A stretch of 64,000 nt of DNA, taken from the NCBI GenBank assembly GCA_000697665.1, contig KL197709.1, positions 1,906,538 to 1,970,537 on the forward strand, given 5' to 3'. Origin of the DNA: Jaapia argillacea MUCL 33604 (taxonomy: Eukaryota > Basidiomycota > Agaricomycetes > Jaapiales > Jaapiaceae). Position numbers and translations under genes: made by a program. Positions 22,470 through 33,400 of the stretch are shown piece after piece (within the stretch, counting starts at the first letter, position 1; each line of letters begins with the position of its first letter). The notes below the pieces were generated by a model. That model made no database searches and was not told the origin of the DNA. It saw only the letters and a list, made by a program, of their open reading frames with translations.

Positions 22470-25305
22470 ATGCTTAAATTTTGGCCGTCTAGTCCAGCAG
22501 ACATCTCGACACCGAAAGCGGGGGTGGATGGACAGGAGCGCAGCAACCCATTCGATCTCACGCAATCGTCGGGGTACCATTCTGGTTACCACACGCCAAC
22601 GACGTCGAGGGATTCACAGGGAGCACTACACCGACACCATCTGCTGTCGTCCGCCACCGCTGCCCCGTTGCAAGCTCAAGCTCAGGCCCCGGCTGCTTCC
22701 GCGACAAATGCTGCAGCTGATCTCACGCCTTTAGGTACTCTATCCCCTGCATCTTTTCCAAACTTTGCTGCTGCTGTCCCGACTACTCAGCTTTCTCTTC
22801 ATGCTCCTGACTTTAACATGCAACAACCTCCTGCCAAACGCTCCCCAACAACCGCGAAACCATTGACAAAGTCCCCTGCCTCGTCCACCTCATCCGCTTC
22901 ATCATCCAAATCCACCGGTCAGCCTCTGACAAAGATGCCTAGTTCTTCATCTTCCACATCGGCAGGCGGCCAAACGGCCAATGGGACCCCTGGTGGGATG
23001 AGTAAAGGCCAGATCCACGTCAAGCTCATCCAGGCACGAGGCCTGAACGTCCAAACTGTTCACGCCCGTCCCTACGTCGTGGTTCAATTCGAGCAAAACG
23101 AATTCGTCTCGAGAGATCCCATCGAGGAAACGGGAAAGGAACTCAAAGGCATCGCTACAAACCTTTCGAGGAATAATAGTTCGATAGCCTTGTCGGCTCT
23201 TGGGGCGATAACGAGCAAGGATGCGGAGAAGAGAGGACAGAGGGGCGTTGGCGGGTTGGGAGGGGTGGGAGGTGGAAAGGGTAGTGCTGGAAGCACACCA
23301 TCCTCGTCCGTTTCTTCGGGCAAATCTTCTGTCCCTCCTTTACCCACAACCAATACTCCTAGCTCCCTATTCGGTCGAAGCAAATCGGCGCATAACCCGG
23401 TTTGGAAACACGAAGTATCATTGTGCGTTTGTAACCCCCTCACGCTTTGCGATATGGATTTGGACTGATTATTGCATCCTCACTTCGTGCTTGGTTGGTT
23501 TGTAGCGATGTGACTTCCGAACGGTCCTTGATCACGTTCAATGTTTATGATCGTGGCGGTGAAGAACATGTATTCTTGGGCACTGTCCAAATCAGACCTG
23601 TGCTCGTTCACGATCATACCGTCGATCAATGGTTCAAGTGAGTCCCTTGCCGCCGTCGCTTGTTTCACATTTCCCTGCTTCGACTTTGTCGTCCCCCCAT
23701 GCTCACGATGTTTACTTGCTGCAGGTTATTACCCTTTGAGAATGAAGTCGTTAGTGGAGATATGCGTGTTCAAATCACTTTTGAGCAGTTCAAGGTGCGG
23801 TACTATCAAACATGTTCCAGCGTGCATGCGCTGACTGTTTCCGTGTTTCGCAGACCAAGCGCGCATTGACCCCTCGCGATTTCGAATTCCTCAAACTCAT
23901 CGGCCGCGGTACATTCGGCAAAGTCTTCCAGGTCCGCAAACGTGACACCAAACGCATCTACGCCATGAAAGTCCTTTCCAAAAAGGAAATCATCGCAAAG
24001 AAGGAAGTGGCTCACACCATTGGCGAACGCAAGATCCTTCAACGTTCCCTCGAATGTCCGTTCTTGGTGGGGCTGAAGTTTAGCTTTCAGACCGATACGG
24101 ATTTGTATTTGGTGACGGATTTCAAGAGCGGTGGAGAGTTGTTTTGGCATTTGCAGAGGGAGACTAGGTTTAGTGAGGAAAGAGCTAGGTTTTATATCGC
24201 GGAGTTGGTGCTGGCGCTAGAGCATTTGCACAAGTATGATATTGTCTATCGGTGAGTGTATGCGTGCATTTTCTTTTGGAGCCTTTTTGCTCATGTTGTG
24301 TGCAGCGACCTCAAACCGGAGAACATCCTCTTGGATGCGACAGGCCACGTCGCCCTCTGCGATTTCGGTCTATCCAAACCGGATCTCCGCTCTGACGAGC
24401 TGACAACGACCTTTTGCGGTACCACTGAGTATCTCGCACCAGAAGTCCTCCTAGACGAACACGGCTACTCCAAGCTGGTCGACTTTTGGAGTCTGGGCGT
24501 TTTGTTGTTCGAGATGTGTTGCGGGTGGAGTCCGTTCTACGCAGAGGATACCCAGCAGATGTATAAAAACATCTGTTTTGGGAAGATCAGGTTCCCGAAG
24601 GGCGTTATTGGCGAGGATGGCAAGCAGTTCGTCAAGGGGGTGAGTAGTCATCATCGAATTTCTCGCCACAGAGGTTGATGGATTGCTTGCGTGTAGCTCT
24701 TGAATCGGAATCCAAAGCATCGTCTGGGTGCACAGAGGGATGCGGCGGAGCTCAAGGAACATCCCTTCTTCAAGACCATCGATTGGAGCGCTTTGGCCGC
24801 GAAACAGGTCACACCTCCATTCAAACCCGTCGTCGAATCCGACGAGTCTACGGCCAACTTCGATCCAGAGTTCACCTCTGCTGACCTTCGAGACATGGGG
24901 CTTGGCGCCGATATGCATCTGGATGACGCTGATCCCTCCGAAGACTGGGTATCGCAATCCCTTACCGCGGCCTCCTCCCTCCACACCCCTCTTGGTCCTC
25001 TTGGCTCTGATAGGGGTGTGGGCATCCAGATTAACAAGGGCAGGAGAAAGGATCTTGCTGGAAGTCCCCTGACGAGCAGCGTCCAGGAGAACTTTAGGGG
25101 GTTCACCTACGAGGGGGAGAGTCTCGCACCGGAGTTGGTGGGAATTTTGGGGGATAGGTATGATGACGATGATGACGCCGTCGACGACGACGAGATTGCG
25201 GAACCGACGACGGAGGATGAGGCGGATGATTTTGATCATGCTGCTGGGAGGTATGCCAAGGCTAGGCGGAGAAATGGGGATTTGGACGATGATATGGATA
25301 TGTGA
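22470..25305 (+). CDS. SCH9: Sch9-type AGC protein kinase with C2 domain
   Basis: Six exons: 22470-23422, 23506-23637, 23725-23794, 23854-24251, 24306-24639 and 24697-25305, 831 codons plus stop. Domains: Ser/Ala-rich N-terminus; C2 domain at about 180-385 (GQIHVKLIQARGLNVQTVHA) with a Gly/Ser insert; kinase about 393-660 with GRGTFGKV, AMKVLSKKEI, YRDLKPENILLD, CDFGLSK and TTTFCGTTEYLAPE; AGC tail with hydrophobic motif FRGFTYEG (762-769), Thr 766 being the predicted TORC1-type phosphosite. Sch9 is the fungal S6-kinase/PKB-like effector of TORC1, driving ribosome synthesis and restraining Rim15. MLKFWP was chosen as start because it resembles other Sch9 N-termini; in-frame ATGs at 22224 and 22311 would lengthen it. 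RIM15 lies about 5 kb away. Confidence 0.92.
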
Positions 25306-25793
25306 TGACGATTCGCGTGGTTGGTCCTCCAAGATTCTCCGCATGTATCGCTCACACAAGTTTCGCCTATCCTCGTCAAACCAATGTATCACCACCACCT
25401 ATCCTACATCACATTTAACGTTCTCAAGGTTTCTCGCACGACATGTCTTGCCATTATTCCTCTATCAGGCCGCTCCAAGTGGAACACACCAGTATCATAA
25501 TACTCTTCATTTTCTCCCTTTGTAACCAATAGCGCGGACGCTTTCATTTCCCATTTCACGACCTAATTATTTTTCACTCTTCATCCATCTGGATTCATGG
25601 GCATCATCTTCTTGGCTGCAGCAGACAAGTTTACCGATATGTACGTGATAGGGATGTCGTGTGCTGGGTATTTGTGGTGCGTATATAAATCGTAGATATA
25701 CATACGCTGTATTAATGACCAAGCTGTAACATTGAACACATCCTTGTTATCGTCTGTGTTTGAAGCAATCTCCTTGTCACGATATTACATACG
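25306..25793. other. Convergent 3' region of SCH9 and the Apd1-like gene
   Basis: 488 bp between two convergent stops; holds both 3' UTRs. A TATATAAAT string near 25682 has no evident gene to serve. Nothing else seen. Confidence 0.5.
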
Positions 25794-27138
25794 CTACCAA
25801 TCGTTGAGACTGGCACAACCTGGTCGCGACAACTTCACTCCACCACGCAGGAGGGGAACGAGGACCTTGCCCTCCACAATCGTGTTCTTGACGATTGAGG
25901 GAACCTCGTGGGGTGTGACCCGTCCATACCAAACACCTGAGCCGGTCGGGGTGTATATCTATCATAGACGCGTCAAGTATTGCTTATTGAATCAACAAGG
26001 CGATGTGCTCACGATGACATTGCCGGCAAACTTGTGGCCTCCGACATGCGAGTTCTTTAGAATGAGAACCCGTTTGGGGGCAGCCATGGCAATCTCTTTC
26101 AGTTTCTTGCTGAACACCGCCTCCTTGTCGTCGTCAGAGCCAGTAATATCGTCTATGCAAGACCCGCTGTCGAAGAGGGCTTCTAATTGGGTATGAACTT
26201 CCCATCCTTCCAGATTCAATGTCGTTGTGAAAGCTACCAAAACGATTCAGCCGATCATATCACTGCTATATGACCATTCAAGACGGACCATTTTCAAGCT
26301 TCGGAGCAGCGATGGCACACTTGTTATCTCTTCGTTTGTGAGAGCCTTTGGATCAAGAGGCAACCCGGATATCAAAGCAGTGCCTCCAAAGAGATAATCG
26401 AGCAACGTACACAAGAGGATGACACACGAATAGGGCAAAACCCATGTCTTCAGACTACTGCCTTCTGCAACACGCCCTCCGACACGGGGGACACCCGGAT
26501 CTATCGCATTCTTCCAAAGTTCCTCGCCACCCCCAAGAGTCCTGGGTACGCCAGTGACGACCTTGAAATCCGGAAACACGAGGACAGTGTCAAGATCGTC
26601 GTCATCGCATACCGTCTTGTGGCTTCCGTTGAGAATCGATATTCTTGAGGATTCGGCGGGGTCGAAGACACCGGGCACGGATGGCTTCGACCCAGGAACA
26701 TCGCTTTGCTGGGTTGTGGAGGGGGCTTGGTCCTGAGCTGCTTTTATATGTGCGGCCAGTGAGCCCTTGGCATCCGTCACCTCCTTCTCCCAATCAGTCT
26801 TGCCCGTCGAGATAACCACCTAAAGTCGGAACTGAGCATCCCGAAGATGCACTAGAACAAAATACGCACCTGTCGACAGTACGGCTTCACAGAACCCAAC
26901 ATCTCTGAGTCCATATCAGCCCCAAATTTGGAGGGATAATCCTCATGTCCTGTGATACTAGTGGTCAGAGTGTTTGAAGGGCCAGGAGAATGGCGCCAGT
27001 GCCTTCATTACAGGGATCCTCACAGGATCTGCATTGCGCCGTGGATATGGGCACCGAAGCAGCTTCGAGCACATCCATGTACTTGTTTGGACTAGATGAT
27101 TGTCCCAGTAATAAGGACTTGAATCGTCGGAAGCTCAT
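25794..27138 (-). CDS. APD1: Apd1/Aim32-family thioredoxin-like [2Fe-2S] protein
   Basis: Starts MSFRRFKSLLLGQ at 27138. The cysteine-rich start CRSCEDPCNEG is joined to HEDYPSKF through a GC-AG intron (26950-27002); other joins give a stop. Then MLGSVKPYCRQVVISTGKTDW, a segment LVFPDFKVV, and SWVLPY-like KTWVLPYSCVILL. This joins CSHKRRDNKC by a spliced codon, and the hallmark SHVGGHKFAGNVIV follows. The end reads GVWYGRVTPHEVPSIV then GKVLVPLLRGGVK. In yeast Apd1 two Cys and the two His of HxGGHK ligate an unusual [2Fe-2S] cluster, and the equivalent residues are present here. Apd1 affects tolerance to redox compounds in the cytosol; Aim32 is mitochondrial. No clear mitochondrial presequence is seen, so Apd1 is favoured. 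Confidence 0.82.
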
Positions 27139-27462
27139 GCTCAATGAGGTAGCACTGGCAGGCGTTCGAGTAGATCGTGACTTGAGCTCCTGAGATCTAT
27201 TTTAGAGGCCAGAGTCTGAGTCATGGTCCTGCTTTTATCAGATAGGACAGGCAAACGCGTCCAGTCGGCAGGGGTCCGTACTCAGAGAAGGAGAGGAAGG
27301 GCAGCACAAATCAATAAGCAGTTTCGAAGCGCGACTACCTACGCAGAACTCATCATCGGTGCATCAATCACAGAGCGAACTATTGATTCGGAACCACTCG
27401 AGATATTACAGACATCTATGATATACTGTGCTGGAATAAGTTATAACAAGCCATAGAATCAA
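27139..27462. other. Region between APD1 start and UIM-gene stop
   Basis: 324 bp; both genes run on the minus strand, so this holds the APD1 promoter and the 3' UTR of the upstream UIM gene. No independent gene. Confidence 0.5.
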
Positions 27463-29938
27463 TCAACCCCACTCATCAGCCACAAACGGTGTAACAAGAT
27501 CATAGGTATCCTCATTCCTGTTTCGATCCTTAGGCCTTTTCCTCCCAATCACCCTACGGAACATATCGCCCACAGTGCTCTTTTCCTCCTGAGGTCCTTC
27601 CACTCCGTACGTCACCCTCTCATTGGGATAACACATGTCTACGAGCTTTGCCAACTTTCGCATGCCAGAGTCGCTGCCTGAACGTCGAGACTCGTCAACG
27701 ACAGCCTGAAGATACATCGCCATGCCAGGCAGATTGATGGGAAGGGACGGATGGGCTATTGAAGAAGTCGCCGGTATGCTGAACGCTTTCGCCGTAGGAG
27801 TATCCATCCCACCATCGAGGAGTGGCGGAGGAGGCGACAGTGTGTACGAATACGGGAGTGAAGTCATGTCAGTCGGAGGGTATCGTGCTTCCATTTGAGG
27901 GGGTATGGGATGGTCCAGAGTCAAATACAGAATGGTACGCCATTGCGACGATATCTGGGAGTGGAGGTGATGAACTTGAATGGCTTCTCGATGGAGATAA
28001 ATGTTACACACCTTGACAAACTGGACGACCGTCCGAAGCTTGATATCCGACTTCACGACAGCCATCGCTTCAATAGTCGGTTCTATTCTCGTGCCACTCA
28101 ACCTTGCCATAAGTTTCAGTAGATGCCGCCAGCTAGGTGCTTGAATTTGAAGTGGGGGACATCGTCCGAATGGAAGCGATATGATGTTTGGAATGGGTCC
28201 CGGCATGGGCTTCATCTCCGTGGAAATTGTGACAGGAGTAAATCCCATAGCTGGGAAGAAGTCAACGAAGTTACGGGACAAAAACAAGTGTGCTCACAGA
28301 CGCCCATAAGCAGCTCCGCGTCCACATACTGATTGGGAAAAGTGGACATAGATTCGGGTCCAGGGCTAATACTACTACGCTCGTCAGGACTCGATAGCCC
28401 CAATCCCAAAGCCGATGGCTGAGAGGTCGAGGCAGCGGGAGAGATTGTATCGTAGTGTGAAGTTGCATTAGTGGCCCCTTCGGAGTGCGCCTCCGAATGC
28501 GAAGATCGAACCTCGAGAGGATCGACCTGGGCTGGGAAACTTCGAGGACTCTCTGTCACAGGATTGACATCACTGGCATAGACGTTGGGCGACAATGAAG
28601 AAGACTCCGGGATCTGTGAGATCGGCTGAACAGACGGTGCGCTGTCGTATGGCGGCAAATCTGGGAGACCGAATGCAGGAGATCCGTGAGTTTGGGTCGA
28701 TGGCGATTTCTGCTGTGCGGCGAGTTTTTCCTCTTCAGCAGCAAGTTGTCGCGCTAGAGCTTCGTCGCTTTGAATTTGATCATCTCGACGGAGAGTAGAT
28801 GTGGTAGTAACGAAGCTCTGCGAAGTCGATTGCTTGAGGGGAGGGGTGGCGACAGAAGGAGTTTGAAAATATCCGGATTCGGCGGATGATCGAATTCTTG
28901 ATGAACTTGCCCCTGGACTGTCATAACTATGAAAAGGTGGCTGATGGCGAGGCGTCATAGACGCGGATTCTGCAAGTGCTCGTGCCAGTTCCTCCTCTTC
29001 TTGCGATGCTAGCCGTTCTTGCTGCTCCTGTGACTGGGCAGAAAGTTCCAGTGCAAGTTTCAGTTCATCGTCGTTTTCTTCTTCTTCCTGTATCGAAGAG
29101 AACGTCGGAGCGGGTGTGGAAGTTGGACTAGGCGAAACCTCAGGTGAAGGGTTCGAGTAGGACGTCGGTGGTGCGGGAGGTGATGGAGGGAAAGCCGTGT
29201 GGGATGTGGGAAGATGGAAGTAAGATTCTGGGGCAGATGTGGCGTACGGTGGTAGCGGAGGTGATGACGGTGAAAACCGAGGTGGTGGTGGTAGAGGCGG
29301 AGGGGAGGGTGGTAAAGCTGGCGGAGCAGGAGTGGGAGGAAGTGGAGGGACAGGAGGAGGGGCATCTGCTTGAGAAGAAGTCAACGGATATGGGGAAGAC
29401 TGAGCTCTGAATAGATGCTTGTGGATCACGGGAGGTGGTCCATACGGATGGGGATCCGGAGGAGGAAAGGAATGCGCAGATGTCATCGGAGGTGGCATAT
29501 CTTGGCTCAATTGGAATGCGTGGTCACGAGAGGCACCGGACGGTGCAGGCTGGAAGAACAACCCCTGAGTATCCGTGCCCAAAGATCGACCACGGAGGCG
29601 ACCACCAGGCATCAGGCTGGCGGGGACGTGAGCGGTAGGCAATGGCATGGGCGAGGGCGCTGGGGGGCCAGCTGAGAACATGGTAGGATAGAGACTTGAC
29701 GGCCCTATATTCAAGGAAGAGGACGTTCGTGGACGAGAAGCGATAGGGTGAGTTGGGAAGTCGGAGTTAGCGCTTCCCCTGTCCGGCCAAGGAGCTGTGG
29801 ATGCAAAATTAGCTGACTCTACTCGAAGACGTCAGAGTTCGGCATAGGGTCTAAAAGGGCTCTCATATCGTCCACGAATTCTTTGAATTGCATGAAAATG
29901 GGCAGTCATAACTCACAGGCTCCTTCGGGAGATCGCAT
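27463..29938 (-). CDS. Proline-rich protein with ubiquitin-interacting-motif-like helices
   Basis: The first exon starts MRSPEGA at 29938, joined to PWPDRGSANSDFPTHP and then a long exon. The first 200 residues are very Pro-rich (PPVPPLPPTPAPPALPPSPP). Then come acidic helices DDELKLALELSAQS and EEEELARALAESAS, which fit the UIM pattern (acidic cluster, Leu, Ala, Ser), and a related DEALARQLAAEE. Further Ser-rich disorder leads into a folded C-terminal part starting ELLMGV, joined by a spliced codon to SMGFTPVTISTEMKP. It has LLKLMARLSGTRIEPTIEAM and a Pro-rich segment, and ends VADEWG. UIMs bind ubiquitin chains, so a role in ubiquitin-dependent trafficking or degradation is inferred. I recognise no named family. 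It lies between APD1 and RIM15, all on the minus strand. Confidence 0.62.
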
Positions 29939-30479
29939 GGCAGCAGCGGTTAGGGATGGTCGATATGTGTTTTGAAAGTGCAAGATGAGTACTCAAAAGC
30001 TCAGGATTTCGGTAGTATCAAGTAGATGGGAGCATTGGTGGTGGGGAATTGACAAGAGAAGCGTAAAAGGGCAAGTGCTTGTACTAGACGCCCACCCCAG
30101 ATGGATTCACTTGCAATAGAGGCACTGTTGCGCGCGTATCATGTAAAACACTGCCACTTCACGACCATTTCCGGTCCAGGAACCACAGTTCTCGGCATCT
30201 TAGACTGTGTGGAGGACATGACGGACACGGTCATCCCACAGTTTATCGGAGACCAAACTGTGCAGATTGATGGATAATGTCACAGTATTCTAGAGTACAA
30301 TGCAGAGACAATGCAAGGCAAGGAGGTATGAGCAAGCAAGTGAAAGGACCAATGCAGATGCGACAAAATGCTGTTGATATAAAAGGTGAGGTATTCATAT
30401 GGATGATTTGTAGAGTGATTGTTGTTGCAGAGATAAAAGGAAAAAAAGCAAATGAATGGTAATCATAAGTCATGAGATG
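29939..30479. other. Intergenic region between UIM gene and RIM15
   Basis: 541 bp on the minus-strand array; contains the UIM-gene promoter and the RIM15 3' UTR. No RNA gene or repeat recognised. Confidence 0.5.
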
Positions 30480-33400
30480 CTATGATGCGGAGGTTAGCCG
30501 AGTTGCGCGAGGTCCACCTTCCTGCGCCGTGGAGGTTTTGAACCCGACCCGCCGCATTGCTGCCAGAAGCTCAGCCTTTTGAACGGGTTTCGCAAGGTAG
30601 CCAGAGAACATATTGTTTGGTTCATGCACGTCGATGGCGCTATAAGCGCTGACAGCAATGATGGGTGTGTGTGTGTTTTTGCCCTGGGCGCTTCTGATGT
30701 ACCGAGCAGCGCCTTCCCCGTCGACTGTCGACATAAAAGTAAGGGCGAAGGACAAATGAAATGAAAAGTGGGATACTCACGGACTGGCATGTGGAGATCC
30801 ATAAGTATACAGTCAAATTCTGGGAAATAGAACGTATTAGCTCAAACATAACATATCGTAAGGTACTACCACGCACTGATGTCGCCCATAGCCACACTAA
30901 TGGCTTCTGCACCATCAGCAACCACGATGCATCGACAACCCAACCGTATGAGTAATGTTTCGATGATCTTTGCCGTGATCGGGTTATCTTCAACAACCAG
31001 ACAAACAACAGCGCGATCGTGAGGGTCGGGCGCTCGCTTCAGATCTATAGATGCCACAGACGAAGGAGGCGTGCCGTCAAACTGACTGGGGGCTACGGAT
31101 GGCGTCCACGTATCAGATCCATCGCCCCCACTCGAAATCGAGGCTGTCCGTAAGCGGCTCGGCATGGAATTTCGCCGTAATCCGTCCTCGAGGTGATTGA
31201 GTTTGAAGCGTTCCACTGTGCTGAATTCCGATGGTTTACGTGCGTGGCCGCCAGCACTACCCTGATTCGAGGAAGGGAGGCTGCCTCGTGAGGGTGACGA
31301 TGCAATGGAAGATGTCGACGTTGCCGGAGAGGGTGGATTCGTTGTCATATGCTTGGGGTCGACGGCGGTAACAACATTCGGAGGCTTCTTCAGACGCTGA
31401 GATAAGCTGCGTTTCCGAGAGTGGGACGAGGAGGAATCGGAGGATAGGGCATGGGTCATTGGCACCATCTGATCTGACCTCAGCTTGCGGATCACCTCGT
31501 CGTTGGCCTGCTTCAACACCGGAAGATTCTTGAAACTAAACGCTCCGAAGTCCTCGTCTGGAGTACTTGTCATTTCCCGCCCAACGGCAATTGGGACGGG
31601 GGCAGAAGGGGCTCGGGCGGAGGGATCTGGGCTTGCCGCAGGGCTCTCCTGGGGATGTCCGGCAACAGCAACGGCCTCGTCATCATGGAAGAGTTGAGGT
31701 ATCGCTCCGCGAGGATCGAAGTAATCAGTAGATTCGGGATCGGTAACTTGGGGAATGAAGGCAGCTTCCGAGGTTGTTACCTTGTCCCATTCGATGTCTT
31801 CCAGCCAAGGGTGAGATTTCACCTCGTTTGCACCATTTGCGCCCAGACGACGGGAAGGGTCGAGGAACATCAAGCGTTGCATGAAGTCTCGAGCTTCATC
31901 AGTGAATTCAATCCAATCTTCATGCCATTCGATATGACCGGACAGAATATTCTCAAAGACTCGTTCCGGGGTCTCCGCATGGAAAGGAGGGATGCCATAG
32001 AGGAATTCGTAACTGACGACTCCCAGAGCCCACTATATGCAAATATTAGCAACCCTCTCAGGAACGAAAGTGGGATAACAAACCCAATCAACGGCTGCAT
32101 CATCTCCACGCAAGCCAAGAATGGTTTCGGGAGCGAGATAATCAGGGGTTCCGACAAACTTCTGTTCGCTAGGAGGAGTGTTCAGGCCAGATGTCGAATG
32201 GGACCGTAGGTCGGTGGTCAACTCGGTGGCGAATGACTGCAAGGGACTGTCGTTCCCTCTTGTGCCATTTCGTCGGGTCAAAATGCCAGCGAGTTCTGAA
32301 CCACTATCACTGGCGTCATCTGGGGAGGGTATGTAAGGGCTGGACCCGACGCGAGGAACAGAGTGGGTCCGCTGGCTGAAGTACGAACCTCCCGAGAGAA
32401 TATCGGCGGGGATAAGGGGCGACGACAAGTATGCGGCGTCCATGGAGGGAGGTCGGGAGCCAGGACTATACCTTGTCCGAGGTCGTAATCCCCGCTCCGG
32501 CAGATATTGTCCTTCACGCGTTTGTCGCCCAAGCAAACCGATCCGACTTAGTCCAAAATCGGTCAGCTTGAGGTGTCCGTGTTGATCAATAAGCAAGTTG
32601 TCCGGTTTAAGATCGCTGGATGGGGTTTGTCTGAGGCAAGACAAAACAAGGGAAGAAAGAGGGAACAAACGTACCGATGGACAATGCCCGAATTATGGAG
32701 ATACTCCAAGGCCAAAACAACTTCCGCGATGTAGTTCTTGGCCCATTCTTCTGGAAGTGAGCCCAAAGATTTGATAAGTGCAGCACAGTCACCACCATTA
32801 AGGTATTCCATAACCAGATATAAATTATCTTTGCTCTGGAAGGTGAAATAGAGCTTAGCGACGAATGGGGACTCGGCCTGTTTCATGAGAATCATCCGCT
32901 CTGCCTTGACGTTGGTGATCTGGTTCTTGGCAATCATGTCAGCCTTCTTCAAGACTTTGATGGCATAATAATCGCCAGTGACTTTCTTCTTGGCCAAGAA
33001 CACAGAGCCAAACGCGCCTTTACTGATTGGTTTGATGATATCAAAGTCCTTGATCGACGTTGCATTCGATCGCGACGGCGGGGCTACTGAAGGTAGTCGG
33101 GGTGATAGCTGACCGCCGGAAAGGGGACCTCCTGGGAGGATAGTTGTCGGACTCAGGATGGAAAGTGCGGTGGAATGTCGTCGACGGGGACGGCGAGTTG
33201 TTGCAATGTCTCGAGGGGAGAGCATAGGTGATAGTGGCGGAGTGATGAGAACCTTAGGCTCGAGATTCTGGGCAGAGCTTCGCCCCTTGATCACGCGGGA
33301 ACTGATGTCGTTGAGATCGATAGGAGGGGGAGTGTTTTCAGGAGAGGGAGATGCGACTATCGGGGCAGCTAACGCCAGAGGGGAAGAAATCGAGGATGGT

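Noticed and set aside
25682-25690. TATATAAAT as a promoter
   Set aside because: It sits between two convergent gene ends with no plausible downstream start codon.
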